64,000 bases of DNA from Phycisphaeraceae bacterium. Lineage in GTDB: Bacteria; Planctomycetota; Phycisphaerae; Phycisphaerales; UBA1924. The translations under genes and the position numbers were made by a program. Below are positions 8,278 to 19,114 of the stretch, piece after piece. The stretch spans positions 1-64,000 of the forward strand of contig JAHBXB010000004.1 of the NCBI GenBank assembly GCA_019636655.1. Reading direction: 5' to 3'. Below the pieces are notes generated by a model that saw only the letters and a list, made by a program, of their open reading frames with translations, made no database searches and had not been told where the DNA came from. Each line of letters starts with the position of its first letter. Position 1 is the first letter of the stretch.

Positions 8278-10515
8278 ATGCAGACCGCGTCGTTCGCCGA
8301 GTCGTTGCCGTCCGCCGGGGGTGGATCCGTAGCTGGTGTGCTGACCGCGCACGGTTGGGGCGCAACGGTTGATCCGGGGCGGGACTCACTGCGGCGTCGC
8401 GCGGCGGGGGCGCTGGACCTTGCGGTCGCGTCGTTGCTCGCCAAGCAGAGGACCGCGCGGCCGTGGGGGGCGGCGGAGAACGATCCCGGGGCCGCGACCT
8501 GGTCCGGCCACTGGTGCGCCGAACTGGAAGGGGACTCGATCCTCTCCAGCGAGTACCTGCTGATGAAGTGGATCCTCGGGCAGGAGAACGATGCGCCGGG
8601 GGCTGGGGTGAAGGCGGACCGGCGGACGCTCGAGCGGATCGCCAACCACCTGCGGCTGTCGCAGCGGAGCGACGGGACGTGGGGGCAGTACCCGGGTTCG
8701 CCCGCGGACCTCTCGGCGTGCGTCAAGGGGTATTTCGCGCTCAAGCTGATGGGTGATGCGACGGACGAGCCGCACATGGCGCGGGCGCGGGAGCGCATCC
8801 TGGAAATGGGCGGGGCCGAGGGGATCAACACCTTCTCGATGTTCTACCTCGCGTGCCTGGGGCAGGTGTCGTGGGACGCGTGCCCGGCGATCCCGCCGCA
8901 GATCGCGCTGCTGCCGCGGTGGTTCCCGTTCCACATGGACAAGGTGAGCGCGTGGACGCGGACGATGATCCTGCCGCTCGCGCTGTGCACCGCGCTGCGG
9001 CCCGCGCGGGCCTTGCGGCCGGAGCAGCGGATCGACGAACTGTTCGTGGACCTGGGCGCGGTGCGGCGGCTGAACAAGCCGTGGGATCGGGACGAGCCGG
9101 TCTCATGGACCAACACCTTCCTCGTCGTCGACCGGCTGGTGAAGGCGGCGGACAAGGCGGGGCTGATGCCGTTCAAGTCGCGAGGGATCAAGGCGGCGGA
9201 GCGGTGGATCCGTGAGCGGATGGACCCGGGGACGACCGAGGGGCTCGGGGCGATCTTCCCCCCGATGGTGTACGTGCAGATCGCCTTCCGGGCACTTGGC
9301 TACGGGCGGGATCACCCCGTGATCCGCACGGCCGAGGCGGAACTGGACGCGTTCATGATCGAGGCGCCGCACGCTGATCCGCGGCTGGACCATGTCCGCC
9401 TGCAGCCGTGCTTCTCGCCGGTGTGGGACACGGGGATCGCGCTGTACGCGTTGACGGAGGCGGGGCTGACCGCGGCGAACAGCCCGCAGGTTGCCGCGTG
9501 CTGCCGGTGGCTGCTGGAGCGGCAGGTGCGGATGAACGGGGACTGGGCGCGGAACCTGCGGTCCGAGCACCGGGGGATCCGGCTCGGTGTCGACGCGTGC
9601 GCCTGGGCGTTTGAGTACCGCAACGACTGGTACCCGGATGTGGACGACACAGCGATGGTGGCCAAGGCCTTGTGGCGCGCGGGTGGGGAGGCGAACCGCG
9701 AGGCCGCCCGCAAGGCGTGCACGTGGCTGGTCGCGATGCAGAACGACGACGGCGGATGGGCGGCGTTTGACCGGACCAAGGACCGGCCGTGGATGGAGAA
9801 GGTCCCCTTCGCGGACCACAACGCGATGCAGGACCCCAGTTGCGCCGACATCACGGGGCGCGTGCTGGAGGCGCTGATCACCTGCGGCGTGCCGCGCGAC
9901 AGCGAGGTGATCCAGAACGCGATCCGATACGACCTGGGTCATCAGCGGCCGGAGGGGTGCTGGTGGGGCCGTTGGGGGGTGAACTACATCTACGGCACGT
10001 GGCAGGCGCTCGGCGGGCTGACGTTCGCCGGTGTGCCGCGCGACCACCCGGCGCTGGTGAAGGCGGTGGAGTGGCTCCGGAGTGTGCAGAATGACGACGG
10101 CGGGTTTGGCGAATCCGCCAACACCTACCTCGACGATGCGGACTCGATGCGCGCTCCGCCGGGGCGCGGCGCGAGCACCGCCTCGCAGACGGCGTGGGCG
10201 ATCATGGCGCTGCTGTTTGTCGTGGAGCCGACGGACCGGGCGGTGGAGCGGGCCGTGGCTTGGCTGTGCGACCACCAGTTGGCGTGCGCCAAGCGGCCGT
10301 ACGAGCCCGCACTGATGGCCGACCCGGGAGCGATCGATCCGGGGTCGCGTGACCTGGCGGGGGACGACCACGTCGCGGATCGCGCCGGGGGGTGGAACGA
10401 GCACTGGTTTACCGGGACGGGGTTCCCGCGGGTGTTCTACCTGCGGTATCACTACTACCGGCACTACTTCCCGGTGATGGCCCTGGCGCGGTACCGGCGG
10501 CTGCTGGCGCGGTAA
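8278..10515 (+). CDS. shc: squalene-hopene cyclase
   Basis: Cyclises squalene to hopene/hopanol, the hopanoid precursors that order bacterial membranes; a monotopic membrane enzyme. The 745-residue product has the catalytic Asp motif DVDDTAM at residues 454-460 (D454-V-D-D457) and several QW-type repeats (DGTWGQYPG, DDGGWAAFD, DDGGFGESAN). Usual family length is about 630-730. The start is the ATG at 8278 (MQTASFAESL); the frame stays open upstream but has no family resemblance there. No other hopanoid (hpn) genes flank it. The neighbours are an upstream glycosyltransferase on the same strand, 129 bp away, and a downstream small lipoprotein gene. Confidence 0.93.
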   Translation: MQTASFAESLPSAGGGSVAGVLTAHGWGATVDPGRDSLRRRAAGALDLAVASLLAKQRTARPWGAAENDPGAATWSGHWCAELEGDSILSSEYLLMKWILGQENDAPGAGVKADRRTLERIANHLRLSQRSDGTWGQYPGSPADLSACVKGYFALKLMGDATDEPHMARARERILEMGGAEGINTFSMFYLACLGQVSWDACPAIPPQIALLPRWFPFHMDKVSAWTRTMILPLALCTALRPARALRPEQRIDELFVDLGAVRRLNKPWDRDEPVSWTNTFLVVDRLVKAADKAGLMPFKSRGIKAAERWIRERMDPGTTEGLGAIFPPMVYVQIAFRALGYGRDHPVIRTAEAELDAFMIEAPHADPRLDHVRLQPCFSPVWDTGIALYALTEAGLTAANSPQVAACCRWLLERQVRMNGDWARNLRSEHRGIRLGVDACAWAFEYRNDWYPDVDDTAMVAKALWRAGGEANREAARKACTWLVAMQNDDGGWAAFDRTKDRPWMEKVPFADHNAMQDPSCADITGRVLEALITCGVPRDSEVIQNAIRYDLGHQRPEGCWWGRWGVNYIYGTWQALGGLTFAGVPRDHPALVKAVEWLRSVQNDDGGFGESANTYLDDADSMRAPPGRGASTASQTAWAIMALLFVVEPTDRAVERAVAWLCDHQLACAKRPYEPALMADPGAIDPGSRDLAGDDHVADRAGGWNEHWFTGTGFPRVFYLRYHYYRHYFPVMALARYRRLLAR

Positions 10516-10613
10516 CTGCGAAACACGGGCGTCCCGGCGGTTTCTCGGACGTGGGAACACCAGGAAACGCGGCGAATCCGGTGCGTTGGGCTACCGCTTG
10601 GCGGCGGGCGCTG

Positions 10614-10619
10614 TAGATT
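10614..10619 (+). promoter_or_regulatory. -10-like hexamer TAGATT upstream of the lipoprotein gene
   Basis: TAGATT ends 8 nt before the ATG at 10628, placing a predicted transcription start within 1-2 nt of that codon. This favours 10628 over the in-frame ATG at 10640 as the start. Confidence 0.35.
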
Positions 10620-10627
10620 CCTCAAGG

Positions 10628-10999
10628 ATGGCGGCTCGCATGATCCAGATTGGAACGGTGGCGCTGGCGGGCGCTTTGCTCGCGGCGTGCGACGTGCCCG
10701 AGCGGTCCCGCCGGCCCGCGGTGGCGGGGCAGGGCTTCGCGGCGGGCGCGATCGTGCTGGCCCCCGAGGCGGTGCCCGAGGTCGATGAGTACTCGTACGA
10801 GGACGCGTCGAGGCGCGACGGCGCGCTGGCGGTACGCGAGGGAGCGACCGGGCCGCTGCTGGCCTCGCAGGAGTGGCCGCAGTCGCCGGGCCCGTCGATC
10901 ACCGACAGCTGGTATGTGTTCTACCCGTCGCAGCCGCAGACATCGGTGTACTTCCTGCGGCCATACGAGCGGTACCGGCCGCGGCGGTACGGGTACTAG
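10628..10999 (+). CDS. small putative lipoprotein, function unknown
   Basis: About 123 residues. The N-terminus is MAARMIQIG followed by the hydrophobic VALAGALLAAC, a clear signal-peptidase II lipobox ending at Cys. The mature part is short, rich in Pro, Ser, Tyr and Arg, and ends in a Tyr/Arg-rich tail (PYERYRPRRYGY) that may be a surface-contact segment. There is no recognisable domain. An in-frame ATG at 10640 is an alternative start. Its stop codon TAG overlaps the stop of the convergent membrane-protein gene by two bases. Confidence 0.6.
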   Translation: MAARMIQIGTVALAGALLAACDVPERSRRPAVAGQGFAAGAIVLAPEAVPEVDEYSYEDASRRDGALAVREGATGPLLASQEWPQSPGPSITDSWYVFYPSQPQTSVYFLRPYERYRPRRYGY

Positions 11000-12204
11000 C
11001 GCTCAGAGCCTTCGAGTGCCTCGCGCTGCCCGGGTGTGAGGTGGGGATCGTTGGCCGCGACCCAGCGGCGCAGCGCAAGGACCTGCCCGGGGTTTTTGCT
11101 CGCGTTCGCCGCGTAGTCCGAGCACGCCCGCTCGATGACGGCGCCGGCATCGGCTGCGTCAGTGATCGATGGGATGCCCGCGAGCTGTATCCAGGCCTTT
11201 CGCAGGTAGAGGCCGCGGACCCACTCGGGAGTTGGCGCGGAAGAAACGACGGCAAGCACCTCCTGCAGGGGCGGACCCGGCTCGGCGTAGGCTGCACGCG
11301 GCGGCGCTTCCCACACCGGCGGGAAGTCGCGGCGATCGTGGCGGGACATCTCGGCGATCGCTTCGGCGACGCTGCCGGCGCGAAAGAGAGTCTCGACCGT
11401 GTGGCGGTGGTGCTGTTCGGGTTGGACCAGCTCCAGCACCGGGAGCCAGACAATGACAGAGACCGCCGCGAGGATCAGCAGTCCCCGCGGGGGGCGGAGC
11501 GGGCTCTGCATCTGTACCTGCCAGGCTCCGCGGAACCAGGCCAGGCTGATCGCCGCCGCGATGAAGAGGACCGGGGCGGCGAAAAACGAGAGGGTGTGGA
11601 CCATGGTCCGGATTTCAGCGAGCAGTACATCCTCCGGCGAGTACTGCATCCCGCCCATCATGTCGACGATTGGCCCCGGCATGGCGATGGCGGCGGCCAG
11701 CAGCGCGGCGTTGGCCACACACAGCACGACGAGGAGCACAGGTACCAGCCTCGCCGCGAAGATCACGGTCAGCACCCAGACCATGAGCGCCACCCGCCAG
11801 AGGGAGACGAAGGCGAGTGTCCAGGCATTGGCCTCGATCGCATCAACGGGCGTCAGGAACCGCTCGTATGGCACGGCGTACAGCCACGCCAGGGGAGCGG
11901 TCATCCAGAAGAGCCCGAGGAACGACAGGTAGCCGTCTAAGAACTTCGGCACGCCTCGCTTGGTGAGCGCCACGATTCCCCAGATGAGCGAGTACAGGAG
12001 CAGCGAGTTGCCGACCGAGGCGGCGAACCCCCGCAGGAGCACGGTCGGCTCGGCGGGCAGGTAGGCGCCGTCGTAGTTGCGAGCCAGGCCCGCCGAGAGC
12101 ACGAACATGGCTCCGATGGCCAACGACCAGCGCGTCGAGGCAATCTCCATGATCGCTTCGCGTGAGCCGAGGAGATAGCGAAGGAGAGTCGCGGGCTTCA
12201 TCAT
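10996..12204 (-). CDS. multi-pass membrane protein, paralogue A of a tandem pair, function unknown
   Basis: 402 residues. The N-terminal half has about seven hydrophobic segments, with PYERFLTPVDAIEANAWTLA between them; a soluble C-terminal region of about 130 residues follows, containing SVAEAIAEMSRHDRRDFPPV and WVRGLYLRKAW. It is clearly homologous to the gene immediately upstream (12263-13489): the first ~140 residues are almost the same, while the C-terminal parts are much more diverged. Codon use is less G/C-biased than in the flanking housekeeping genes. Both paralogues and the radical SAM gene run in the same direction and probably share a transcript. No family name is recognised. Confidence 0.75.
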   Translation of the reverse strand: MMKPATLLRYLLGSREAIMEIASTRWSLAIGAMFVLSAGLARNYDGAYLPAEPTVLLRGFAASVGNSLLLYSLIWGIVALTKRGVPKFLDGYLSFLGLFWMTAPLAWLYAVPYERFLTPVDAIEANAWTLAFVSLWRVALMVWVLTVIFAARLVPVLLVVLCVANAALLAAAIAMPGPIVDMMGGMQYSPEDVLLAEIRTMVHTLSFFAAPVLFIAAAISLAWFRGAWQVQMQSPLRPPRGLLILAAVSVIVWLPVLELVQPEQHHRHTVETLFRAGSVAEAIAEMSRHDRRDFPPVWEAPPRAAYAEPGPPLQEVLAVVSSAPTPEWVRGLYLRKAWIQLAGIPSITDAADAGAVIERACSDYAANASKNPGQVLALRRWVAANDPHLTPGQREALEGSER

Positions 12205-12262
12205 CGGCGCTCCGGCCCGGTGCAGCGTCCGTACCGAACACGGCGCGGCCTACGGCACGGTT

Positions 12263-13489
12263 TTACTCGTCGTACGACTCCGCGGGAAGTGATGCTTCGA
12301 GCGCGATCAGAAGGCCGCGCTGCTCGGCTGACAGCCGGTCATCATGGGCGATAATAAAGGACAGACCCGCCCTGGGAAAGGTCGCCTGGGGCAGGTAAGG
12401 CGATTTGCACAGGAACTCGATGTTCCTATCGATGTTGTCGTCCACGGGCTGGAGCGTCGCGTATCGCATCGCCGCGCGCCACGCCTTGTGTACGTAGATC
12501 TCCCGAACCCACGCCGCGGGTTGGCTCGCCGACATAGCGGCCTGCACTTCGAGGAGGCCCGGAGCCGGCTCGGCGAAACCGATACGCGGAGGGATGTCCC
12601 AGACCGGTGGGAAGTCGGTCCGCCTGGAGGCGGAGAGTGCGGCAAGGCCCTCGGCAACTCTTCCCCCGCAAAGTAGCGATTCGACCAGGTATCGACGCCC
12701 TTGCTCGGGCTGCGTGACGGCCAGGGCCGGGGCCCATGCGATGATGGAGAGAGCCCCGAGTACGAGCAAGCCCCTTGGTGCAGCAGCGACCCGCCGCGGG
12801 GGTTCCTGCCATGAGCCGCGAAGAGATGAGACTCCGATGATCCCGGCGATGATCCACACCGGTCCAGAGTAGACGGCCACGACTTGCACCCAAACGTTCA
12901 GCGACGCAAGCAAGCCGTCCTCCGGCGTGTGCTGCATCCCGCCCATGATGTCTACGAGCGGCGCGGGCATGTACACGGCGGCCGCCAGCACGATCGCGTC
13001 CGCAAGGGGCAGCATCAGGCAGAGAACAAGAAACGGCGGAGCCGCAAACAGCACCGCAAGGACCCGGGTCATCAGGACCACCCGCCAAAGGGAAACGAAG
13101 GCGAGGGTCCAGGCGTTGGCCTTGATCGCCTGCACAGGCGTCAGGAATCTCTCATACGGCACGGCGTAGAGCCACGCCATAGGAGCGGTCATCCAGAAGA
13201 GCCCAAGAAAGCAGAGGTACCCGTGCAGAAACCCCGGCACTTGTCCTTTCCACAGCCGAACAACGAGCCAGACGAATCCAAAGAGCACCAGGGAATTGCC
13301 GATCGACGCGGCAAGGCCGTGCAAGAGCACCGTCCACTCGGCGGGCAGGTAGGCGCCGTCGTAGTTGCGGGCCAGGCTTGCCGAGAGCACGAACATGGCT
13401 CCGACGGCCAGCGACCAGCGCGTCGAGGCAATCTCCATGATCGCTTCGCGTGAACCGACGAGGTAGCGAAGGAGCGTGCGGATGTTCAC
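12263..13489 (-). CDS. multi-pass membrane protein, paralogue B of a tandem pair, function unknown
   Basis: About 408 residues from a GTG start at 13489. The start rests on two facts: GTG overlaps the stop of the upstream radical SAM gene as GTGA (translational coupling), and from it the product begins (M)NIRTLLRYLVGSREAIMEI, aligning with paralogue A (MMKPATLLRYLLGSREAIMEI) without overhang. The N-terminal half is polytopic; the C-terminal part includes GGRVAEGLAALSASRRTDFP and WVREIYVHKAWR, matching paralogue A at lower identity. A role linked to the coupled radical SAM protein is possible but is only inferred from operon structure. Confidence 0.75.
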   Translation of the reverse strand: MNIRTLLRYLVGSREAIMEIASTRWSLAVGAMFVLSASLARNYDGAYLPAEWTVLLHGLAASIGNSLVLFGFVWLVVRLWKGQVPGFLHGYLCFLGLFWMTAPMAWLYAVPYERFLTPVQAIKANAWTLAFVSLWRVVLMTRVLAVLFAAPPFLVLCLMLPLADAIVLAAAVYMPAPLVDIMGGMQHTPEDGLLASLNVWVQVVAVYSGPVWIIAGIIGVSSLRGSWQEPPRRVAAAPRGLLVLGALSIIAWAPALAVTQPEQGRRYLVESLLCGGRVAEGLAALSASRRTDFPPVWDIPPRIGFAEPAPGLLEVQAAMSASQPAAWVREIYVHKAWRAAMRYATLQPVDDNIDRNIEFLCKSPYLPQATFPRAGLSFIIAHDDRLSAEQRGLLIALEASLPAESYDE

Positions 13490-14796
13490 ACCGGAGCCTC
13501 CGAACGCCGGGCCCACACGGACTGCCGAATCCCGAGGCGGCGCTTCGTCGGCTCGGGACCGAAGGTCGTCTGAACGAGCGATCTGAACGCGGATTCGAGT
13601 TGCTCGACGGACAGCCGCTCGGGCTGGAACGTGGCGTCAAAGAGCGTGTAGGACTCCCAGCCGCGGTCCCCCAGCAACCGGCCGCGGCGCTCCAGGGCGT
13701 GCCGCATCGGCGTGCCCGGGAAGGGCGTTGCGAGCGTGAGCTGGACGTCGGCGAAGGGCGCTGCGGCGAGGAACTCGGCGAGCGCGCCGATCGAGTCCAG
13801 GTCCTCCCCCGCTCCGCCGACGACAAAGCACGCGATCACCGCCACGCCGTGGTCCTGGATCCGCTGCACCGCCTCCATCACCCTTGGCAGCGGAGCCGCT
13901 TTGGCGCCGAGCCCCACGAACCGGGAGACGATCGACTCCACGCCGACAAGCACCTGGACGCATCCCGATGCCGCAAGCCGGTCGAGGATCTCCGGCCGCT
14001 CGCCGATCCGCCAGTCCGCCTCGGTGAAGTACCTCACGCCGGATCGCTCCAGCACGCCCAGCAGCTCGCCGGCGTCCCGCCGGCCGGCGAACGTGTTGTC
14101 GTCCGCCAGTTCGAGCACCGGCCGGCGCACCCTCGATCGGATCGCATCGAGTTCCCGCTCGATGCACGCGGCGGGCTTCTCGCGAAACGGCCCGAGCAAC
14201 CGGCTCGCGCCGCAGAACTCGCACGCGAGAGGGCAGCCGCGCGCGGTCTGGAGCGTGAACCGCGGACGCTCCCGCGGACCAAGCAGGTCGTATCGAGGGA
14301 TCGGCGATTGGGCGAGATCGAACGGCCGGGTCGGGCGGTAGACCGGGCGGAGCGACCCCGACTCGGCATCGCGGAGCACCTCGAGCCACGACGACTCGCC
14401 GTCGCCGACGACCACCGCGTCGGCGTGAGCGGAGGCCTCTTCCGGGCACATCGAGGCGTGAAGACCGCCGATGACGACCCGGATTCCCTCGCCGCGGAGG
14501 GCATCCGCGAGCGCGTACGCCTCGGTGATCGAGGCGGTCAGGGCGGAGATCGCGGCGAGGGCGGGGCGTTCCGCGAGCACGGCGGCGACAAGTTGTTCGT
14601 GTACCACCGGCGCATCGTGGTACGAGATGGTCCATCGGTCCGGCGTCATTCCCGCGAGGGTGAGCAGCCCGAGCGCGGGGAGCGCGGCGATCGCCTGGCC
14701 GCGTGAGTGCAGACCGGGAAGAGCCATGCCCAGGGCGATCATCTCGCTCTCGCGCACTCGAACACCAGAGAGCGCAATCATGGCAAGATGGGGCAT
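13486..14796 (-). CDS. B12-binding-domain radical SAM protein
   Basis: 436 residues. The N-terminal third is a cobalamin-binding-like Rossmann domain (LGLLTLAGMTPDRW, VRVVIGGLHASMCPEEASAH, ADAVVVGDGESSWLEV). The [4Fe-4S] motif CPLACEFCG (CxxxCxxC) lies near residue 190, followed by the TIM-barrel blocks ELADDNTFA, VQVLVGVES and FVVGGAGEDLDS. Such proteins use radical chemistry, often methylation of lipids, hopanoids or natural products; the substrate here is unknown. The ATG has no Shine-Dalgarno sequence, but a TAGGCT hexamer sits 6 nt upstream. It is translationally coupled to the downstream membrane-protein gene. A hopanoid-modifying role is conceivable because squalene-hopene cyclase is 3 kb away, but that is speculation. 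Confidence 0.85.
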   Translation of the reverse strand: MPHLAMIALSGVRVRESEMIALGMALPGLHSRGQAIAALPALGLLTLAGMTPDRWTISYHDAPVVHEQLVAAVLAERPALAAISALTASITEAYALADALRGEGIRVVIGGLHASMCPEEASAHADAVVVGDGESSWLEVLRDAESGSLRPVYRPTRPFDLAQSPIPRYDLLGPRERPRFTLQTARGCPLACEFCGASRLLGPFREKPAACIERELDAIRSRVRRPVLELADDNTFAGRRDAGELLGVLERSGVRYFTEADWRIGERPEILDRLAASGCVQVLVGVESIVSRFVGLGAKAAPLPRVMEAVQRIQDHGVAVIACFVVGGAGEDLDSIGALAEFLAAAPFADVQLTLATPFPGTPMRHALERRGRLLGDRGWESYTLFDATFQPERLSVEQLESAFRSLVQTTFGPEPTKRRLGIRQSVWARRSEAPV

Positions 14797-14802
14797 GGCC
14801 GT

Positions 14803-14808
14803 AGCCTA
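14803..14808 (-). promoter_or_regulatory. -10-like hexamer TAGGCT before the radical SAM gene
   Basis: On the minus strand TAGGCT ends 6 nt before the ATG at 14796; same hexamer and spacing as before purB. Predicted leaderless start. Confidence 0.4.
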
Positions 14809-15015
14809 ACGGGCGGGAGCGAGGCGTGCGTGCCCGGCGCATACAGCACGACGCCGCGGCCGGGTCTGTACGCCGCCAGCATGCAACGAGTTGCGGAGGT
14901 GGCGGCGGGTGCGGGTGGAGGATCTGGGAGATCGGGGCGAGGGCCGGCCGGGGCGAGAGAAAGCCAAGGACCGCGCCAACGACGGGACCAAGCGCTAAGC
15001 GGGTTCACGACCGGC

Positions 15016-17124
<2,109 letters not shown>

Positions 17125-17364
17125 CGTGCGGACTCCGTTCCCGAGGCACCCGCGTGAACAGATGCGGCGTGCGGTGACCAGAGCGTGGGCCGTCACACAA
17201 GAACGCGGTCGACGCGGTCAGGCGCCGGCCCGTCACTCGAATCCTCGCCGGGTCAAGTCCAGACCCGCAAACCCCTTGGCCGCACCGGCAAGCCGGAGCG
17301 ATTATCCAAAGGCTATCGGCACGAGAGGGGGCGGCGAAGAAGCACCGGTCCCCCCGATCTTGCG

Positions 17365-17410
17365 ATTATACGAACGAACCCCCGGATCGGATCACCGATT
17401 TGGTCCGATC
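17365..17410 (-). promoter_or_regulatory. candidate prkA promoter with overlapping inverted repeat
   Basis: TATAAT is read on the minus strand at 17370-17365, a perfect -10. The -35 position at 17-nt spacing reads GATCCG and falls inside a perfect 7-bp dyad: GATCGGA at 17385-17391 and TCCGATC at 17404-17410, 12 nt apart. This looks like an operator at a regulator-dependent promoter. The predicted leader to the prkA ATG is about 230 nt. Confidence 0.4.
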
Positions 17411-17478
17411 AGCCCATCCAAGCCGTGTCTCTCCGTGCCCGCGGCCCGGGCAAGCATGCGTCGACCCGCGGGGGACTG

Positions 17479-17507
17479 TTGACCCGATGTCCGGGCATGG
17501 TTAGCGT
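17479..17507 (+). promoter_or_regulatory. sigma70-like promoter for the methyltransferase gene
   Basis: TTGACC (17479-17484), a 17-nt spacer and TAGCGT (17502-17507) form a 5/6 -35 and a weak -10. The predicted leader to the GTG at 17591 is about 77 nt. Confidence 0.4.
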
Positions 17508-17590
17508 CTGTGGGCCATCGGGCTCGAAAGGATGCGAGCCGCGGGCGTGCTGACCTGTTCGCCCTGCTGGTCCTCTGTGGAGTGCTGAGA

Positions 17591-18397
17591 GTGTCCCTCC
17601 GGTCCAAGATGCAACGGATTGTCGACGCCACCCCGACCTGGATGCGGCTGCGCGCCGAGGAGGAGCCCGTCACCGGCCCCGCCGTGTGGCGCGGCACGCT
17701 GAAGGACGGCTTTGCGTACACCCTTGATGGGCGGTTGCACCCGGCGCTCTCCGAAAAGTACCGTTCCGAACTTCTCTACTGGCACTCTGTCTATCACGGC
17801 GGAAGCGAGGCCCAGTTCGGCGGTCCGTTCCATCAGGTTTACGGGGGCTGGCAGCGCGGCCGGGCCCAGGAGATGGCCGAGTTCCTCGGTCTGGTCGATC
17901 CCGAAGCGTTCAATGCCTGGTGCAGGGAGCGGACGGCCGTGGAGATCGGGGCGGGTCCGTACCCCGCGGTCTCGGTCCTGCCGTGGTGCCGGGCGGTTGC
18001 CGTGGACGCCCTCGCCGATGGGTACACAGCGGAGGGGCTGCTCCCGAAGGAGAGCGCCTCGGTGGTGTACCTGACCGCCGCTGGAGAATCCGTGCCGTTG
18101 CCGACCGCCTTTGCGGACGTGATGGTCGCAGAGAACGCGCTGGACCACGTGGACGAGCCCGAGCGGGTCATGGCCGAGGTGCGGCGGCTGCTCAAGCCCG
18201 GCGGCCACCTCTGGCTGCTGGTGGACCTGATGGACTACAGCGACGCCCTGCACCCCAACCCGTTCTCGGAGCCGGTTGTTCGGGCCCTGCTGCAGCGCCA
18301 CGGCTTCACGGTGGTGAAGGACCGGATCAGCGACCACAAGAGCCACCCCTACGCCTACGGCGAGTACCGCGGCCTGCTCACTCGCAACGCGGACTGA
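17591..18397 (+). CDS. class I SAM-dependent methyltransferase
   Basis: About 268 residues. Motif I is AVEIGAGPYPAV; ENALDHVDEPERVMAEVRRL followed by LKPGGHLWLL is the typical post-I/motif IV-V region of Methyltransf_11 proteins. The N-terminal 90 residues (YRSELLYWHSVYHGGS, YGGWQRGRAQEMAEFLG) resemble sequences preceding methyltransferase domains in polysaccharide or methyl-sugar clusters. I chose GTG 17591 because GGAG lies about 8 nt upstream; an ATG at 17609 and an upstream GTG at 17510 are alternatives. It is followed after 15 bp by trmB on the same strand. The substrate is not predictable. Confidence 0.75.
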   Translation: MSLRSKMQRIVDATPTWMRLRAEEEPVTGPAVWRGTLKDGFAYTLDGRLHPALSEKYRSELLYWHSVYHGGSEAQFGGPFHQVYGGWQRGRAQEMAEFLGLVDPEAFNAWCRERTAVEIGAGPYPAVSVLPWCRAVAVDALADGYTAEGLLPKESASVVYLTAAGESVPLPTAFADVMVAENALDHVDEPERVMAEVRRLLKPGGHLWLLVDLMDYSDALHPNPFSEPVVRALLQRHGFTVVKDRISDHKSHPYAYGEYRGLLTRNAD

Positions 18398-18401
18398 CCG
18401 C

Positions 18402-18407
18402 TAGACT
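18402..18407 (+). promoter_or_regulatory. -10-like hexamer TAGACT, 5 nt before trmB
   Basis: TAGACT and a 5-nt gap directly precede the trmB ATG, in the 15-bp interval after the methyltransferase stop. This suggests an internal leaderless promoter for trmB; no Shine-Dalgarno sequence is present. Confidence 0.4.
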
Positions 18408-18412
18408 CGCCC

Positions 18413-19114
18413 ATGTCGTTCGGATTGGCCAAGGGGCGTGAGTTTGACAGCACCGGCATCGCCGTCACGGACGCCGATCTGCCCCCGCTCCCCGACTCGG
18501 TCCTCGCCGATCCCGAAGCGGGCCGAATCGATCCGCGTGCGTGGTTCCCCGACCCGTCGCGAGAGTTCGAGATCGAGATCGGGTGCGGCAAGGGGACCTT
18601 CCTGGTCCAGCAGGCGGCGATCCAGCCCCAGACCAACTTCCTCGGGATCGAGTGGGCCCGCGAGTTCTTCCAGTACGCCGCGGACCGCGTCCGGCGTAAC
18701 GGCCTCCGGAACGTCCGGATGCTCGGGACCGACGGCACGGAATTCCTCCGCTGGCGCGTCCCCGGGTCCATCGCCCGCGTGATCCACCTTTACTTCCCCG
18801 ATCCCTGGCCCAAGACGCGGCACCACCGGCGTCGGACCGTGCAGGGCCCGTTCCTCGAGCAGGCCCGGCGTGTGCTGCTGCCGGGGGGCGAGCTGCGCAT
18901 CGTCACCGACCACGACGAGTACTGGCAGTGGATGCAGCGAGAGTTTGCCCTCGTCACCGGCCCGGATGCGACGCCGGAGCGGAGGTTCGAGCGGAGAGAG
19001 TTCGAACGACCGCCTTCCGCCGGTGAGGGCGAACTGGTTGGGACCAACTTCGAGCGCAAGTACCGGCGCGAGGGGCGTCCGTTCAACGCGGTGGTGCTCC
19101 GCAAGCCGGACTAA
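18413..19114 (+). CDS. trmB: tRNA (guanine-N7-)-methyltransferase
   Basis: Methylates N7 of G46 in tRNA variable loops using SAM. The 233-residue product has motif I EIEIGCGKGTFLVQQA, GIEWAREFFQYAADRVRRNG, and the diagnostic TrmB block HLYFPDPWPKTRHHRRR, followed by LLPGGELRIVTDHDEYWQWM. Length and order are normal for the family. The N-terminus is about 40 residues longer than minimal TrmB. Its stop overlaps the end of a convergent glycosyltransferase gene by 4 nt. The start is set by family alignment and by the TAGACT hexamer 5 nt upstream. Confidence 0.93.
   Translation: MSFGLAKGREFDSTGIAVTDADLPPLPDSVLADPEAGRIDPRAWFPDPSREFEIEIGCGKGTFLVQQAAIQPQTNFLGIEWAREFFQYAADRVRRNGLRNVRMLGTDGTEFLRWRVPGSIARVIHLYFPDPWPKTRHHRRRTVQGPFLEQARRVLLPGGELRIVTDHDEYWQWMQREFALVTGPDATPERRFERREFERPPSAGEGELVGTNFERKYRREGRPFNAVVLRKPD

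Larger units (their letters stand above)
17125..17590. other. 466-bp divergent intergenic region between prkA and a methyltransferase gene
   Basis: I see no gene here. It holds a minus-strand TATAAT with a 7-bp dyad for prkA (17365-17410) and a plus-strand TTGACC-17 nt-TAGCGT promoter for the methyltransferase (17479-17507). The rest shows no repeats or RNA gene I can recognise. Confidence 0.5.
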
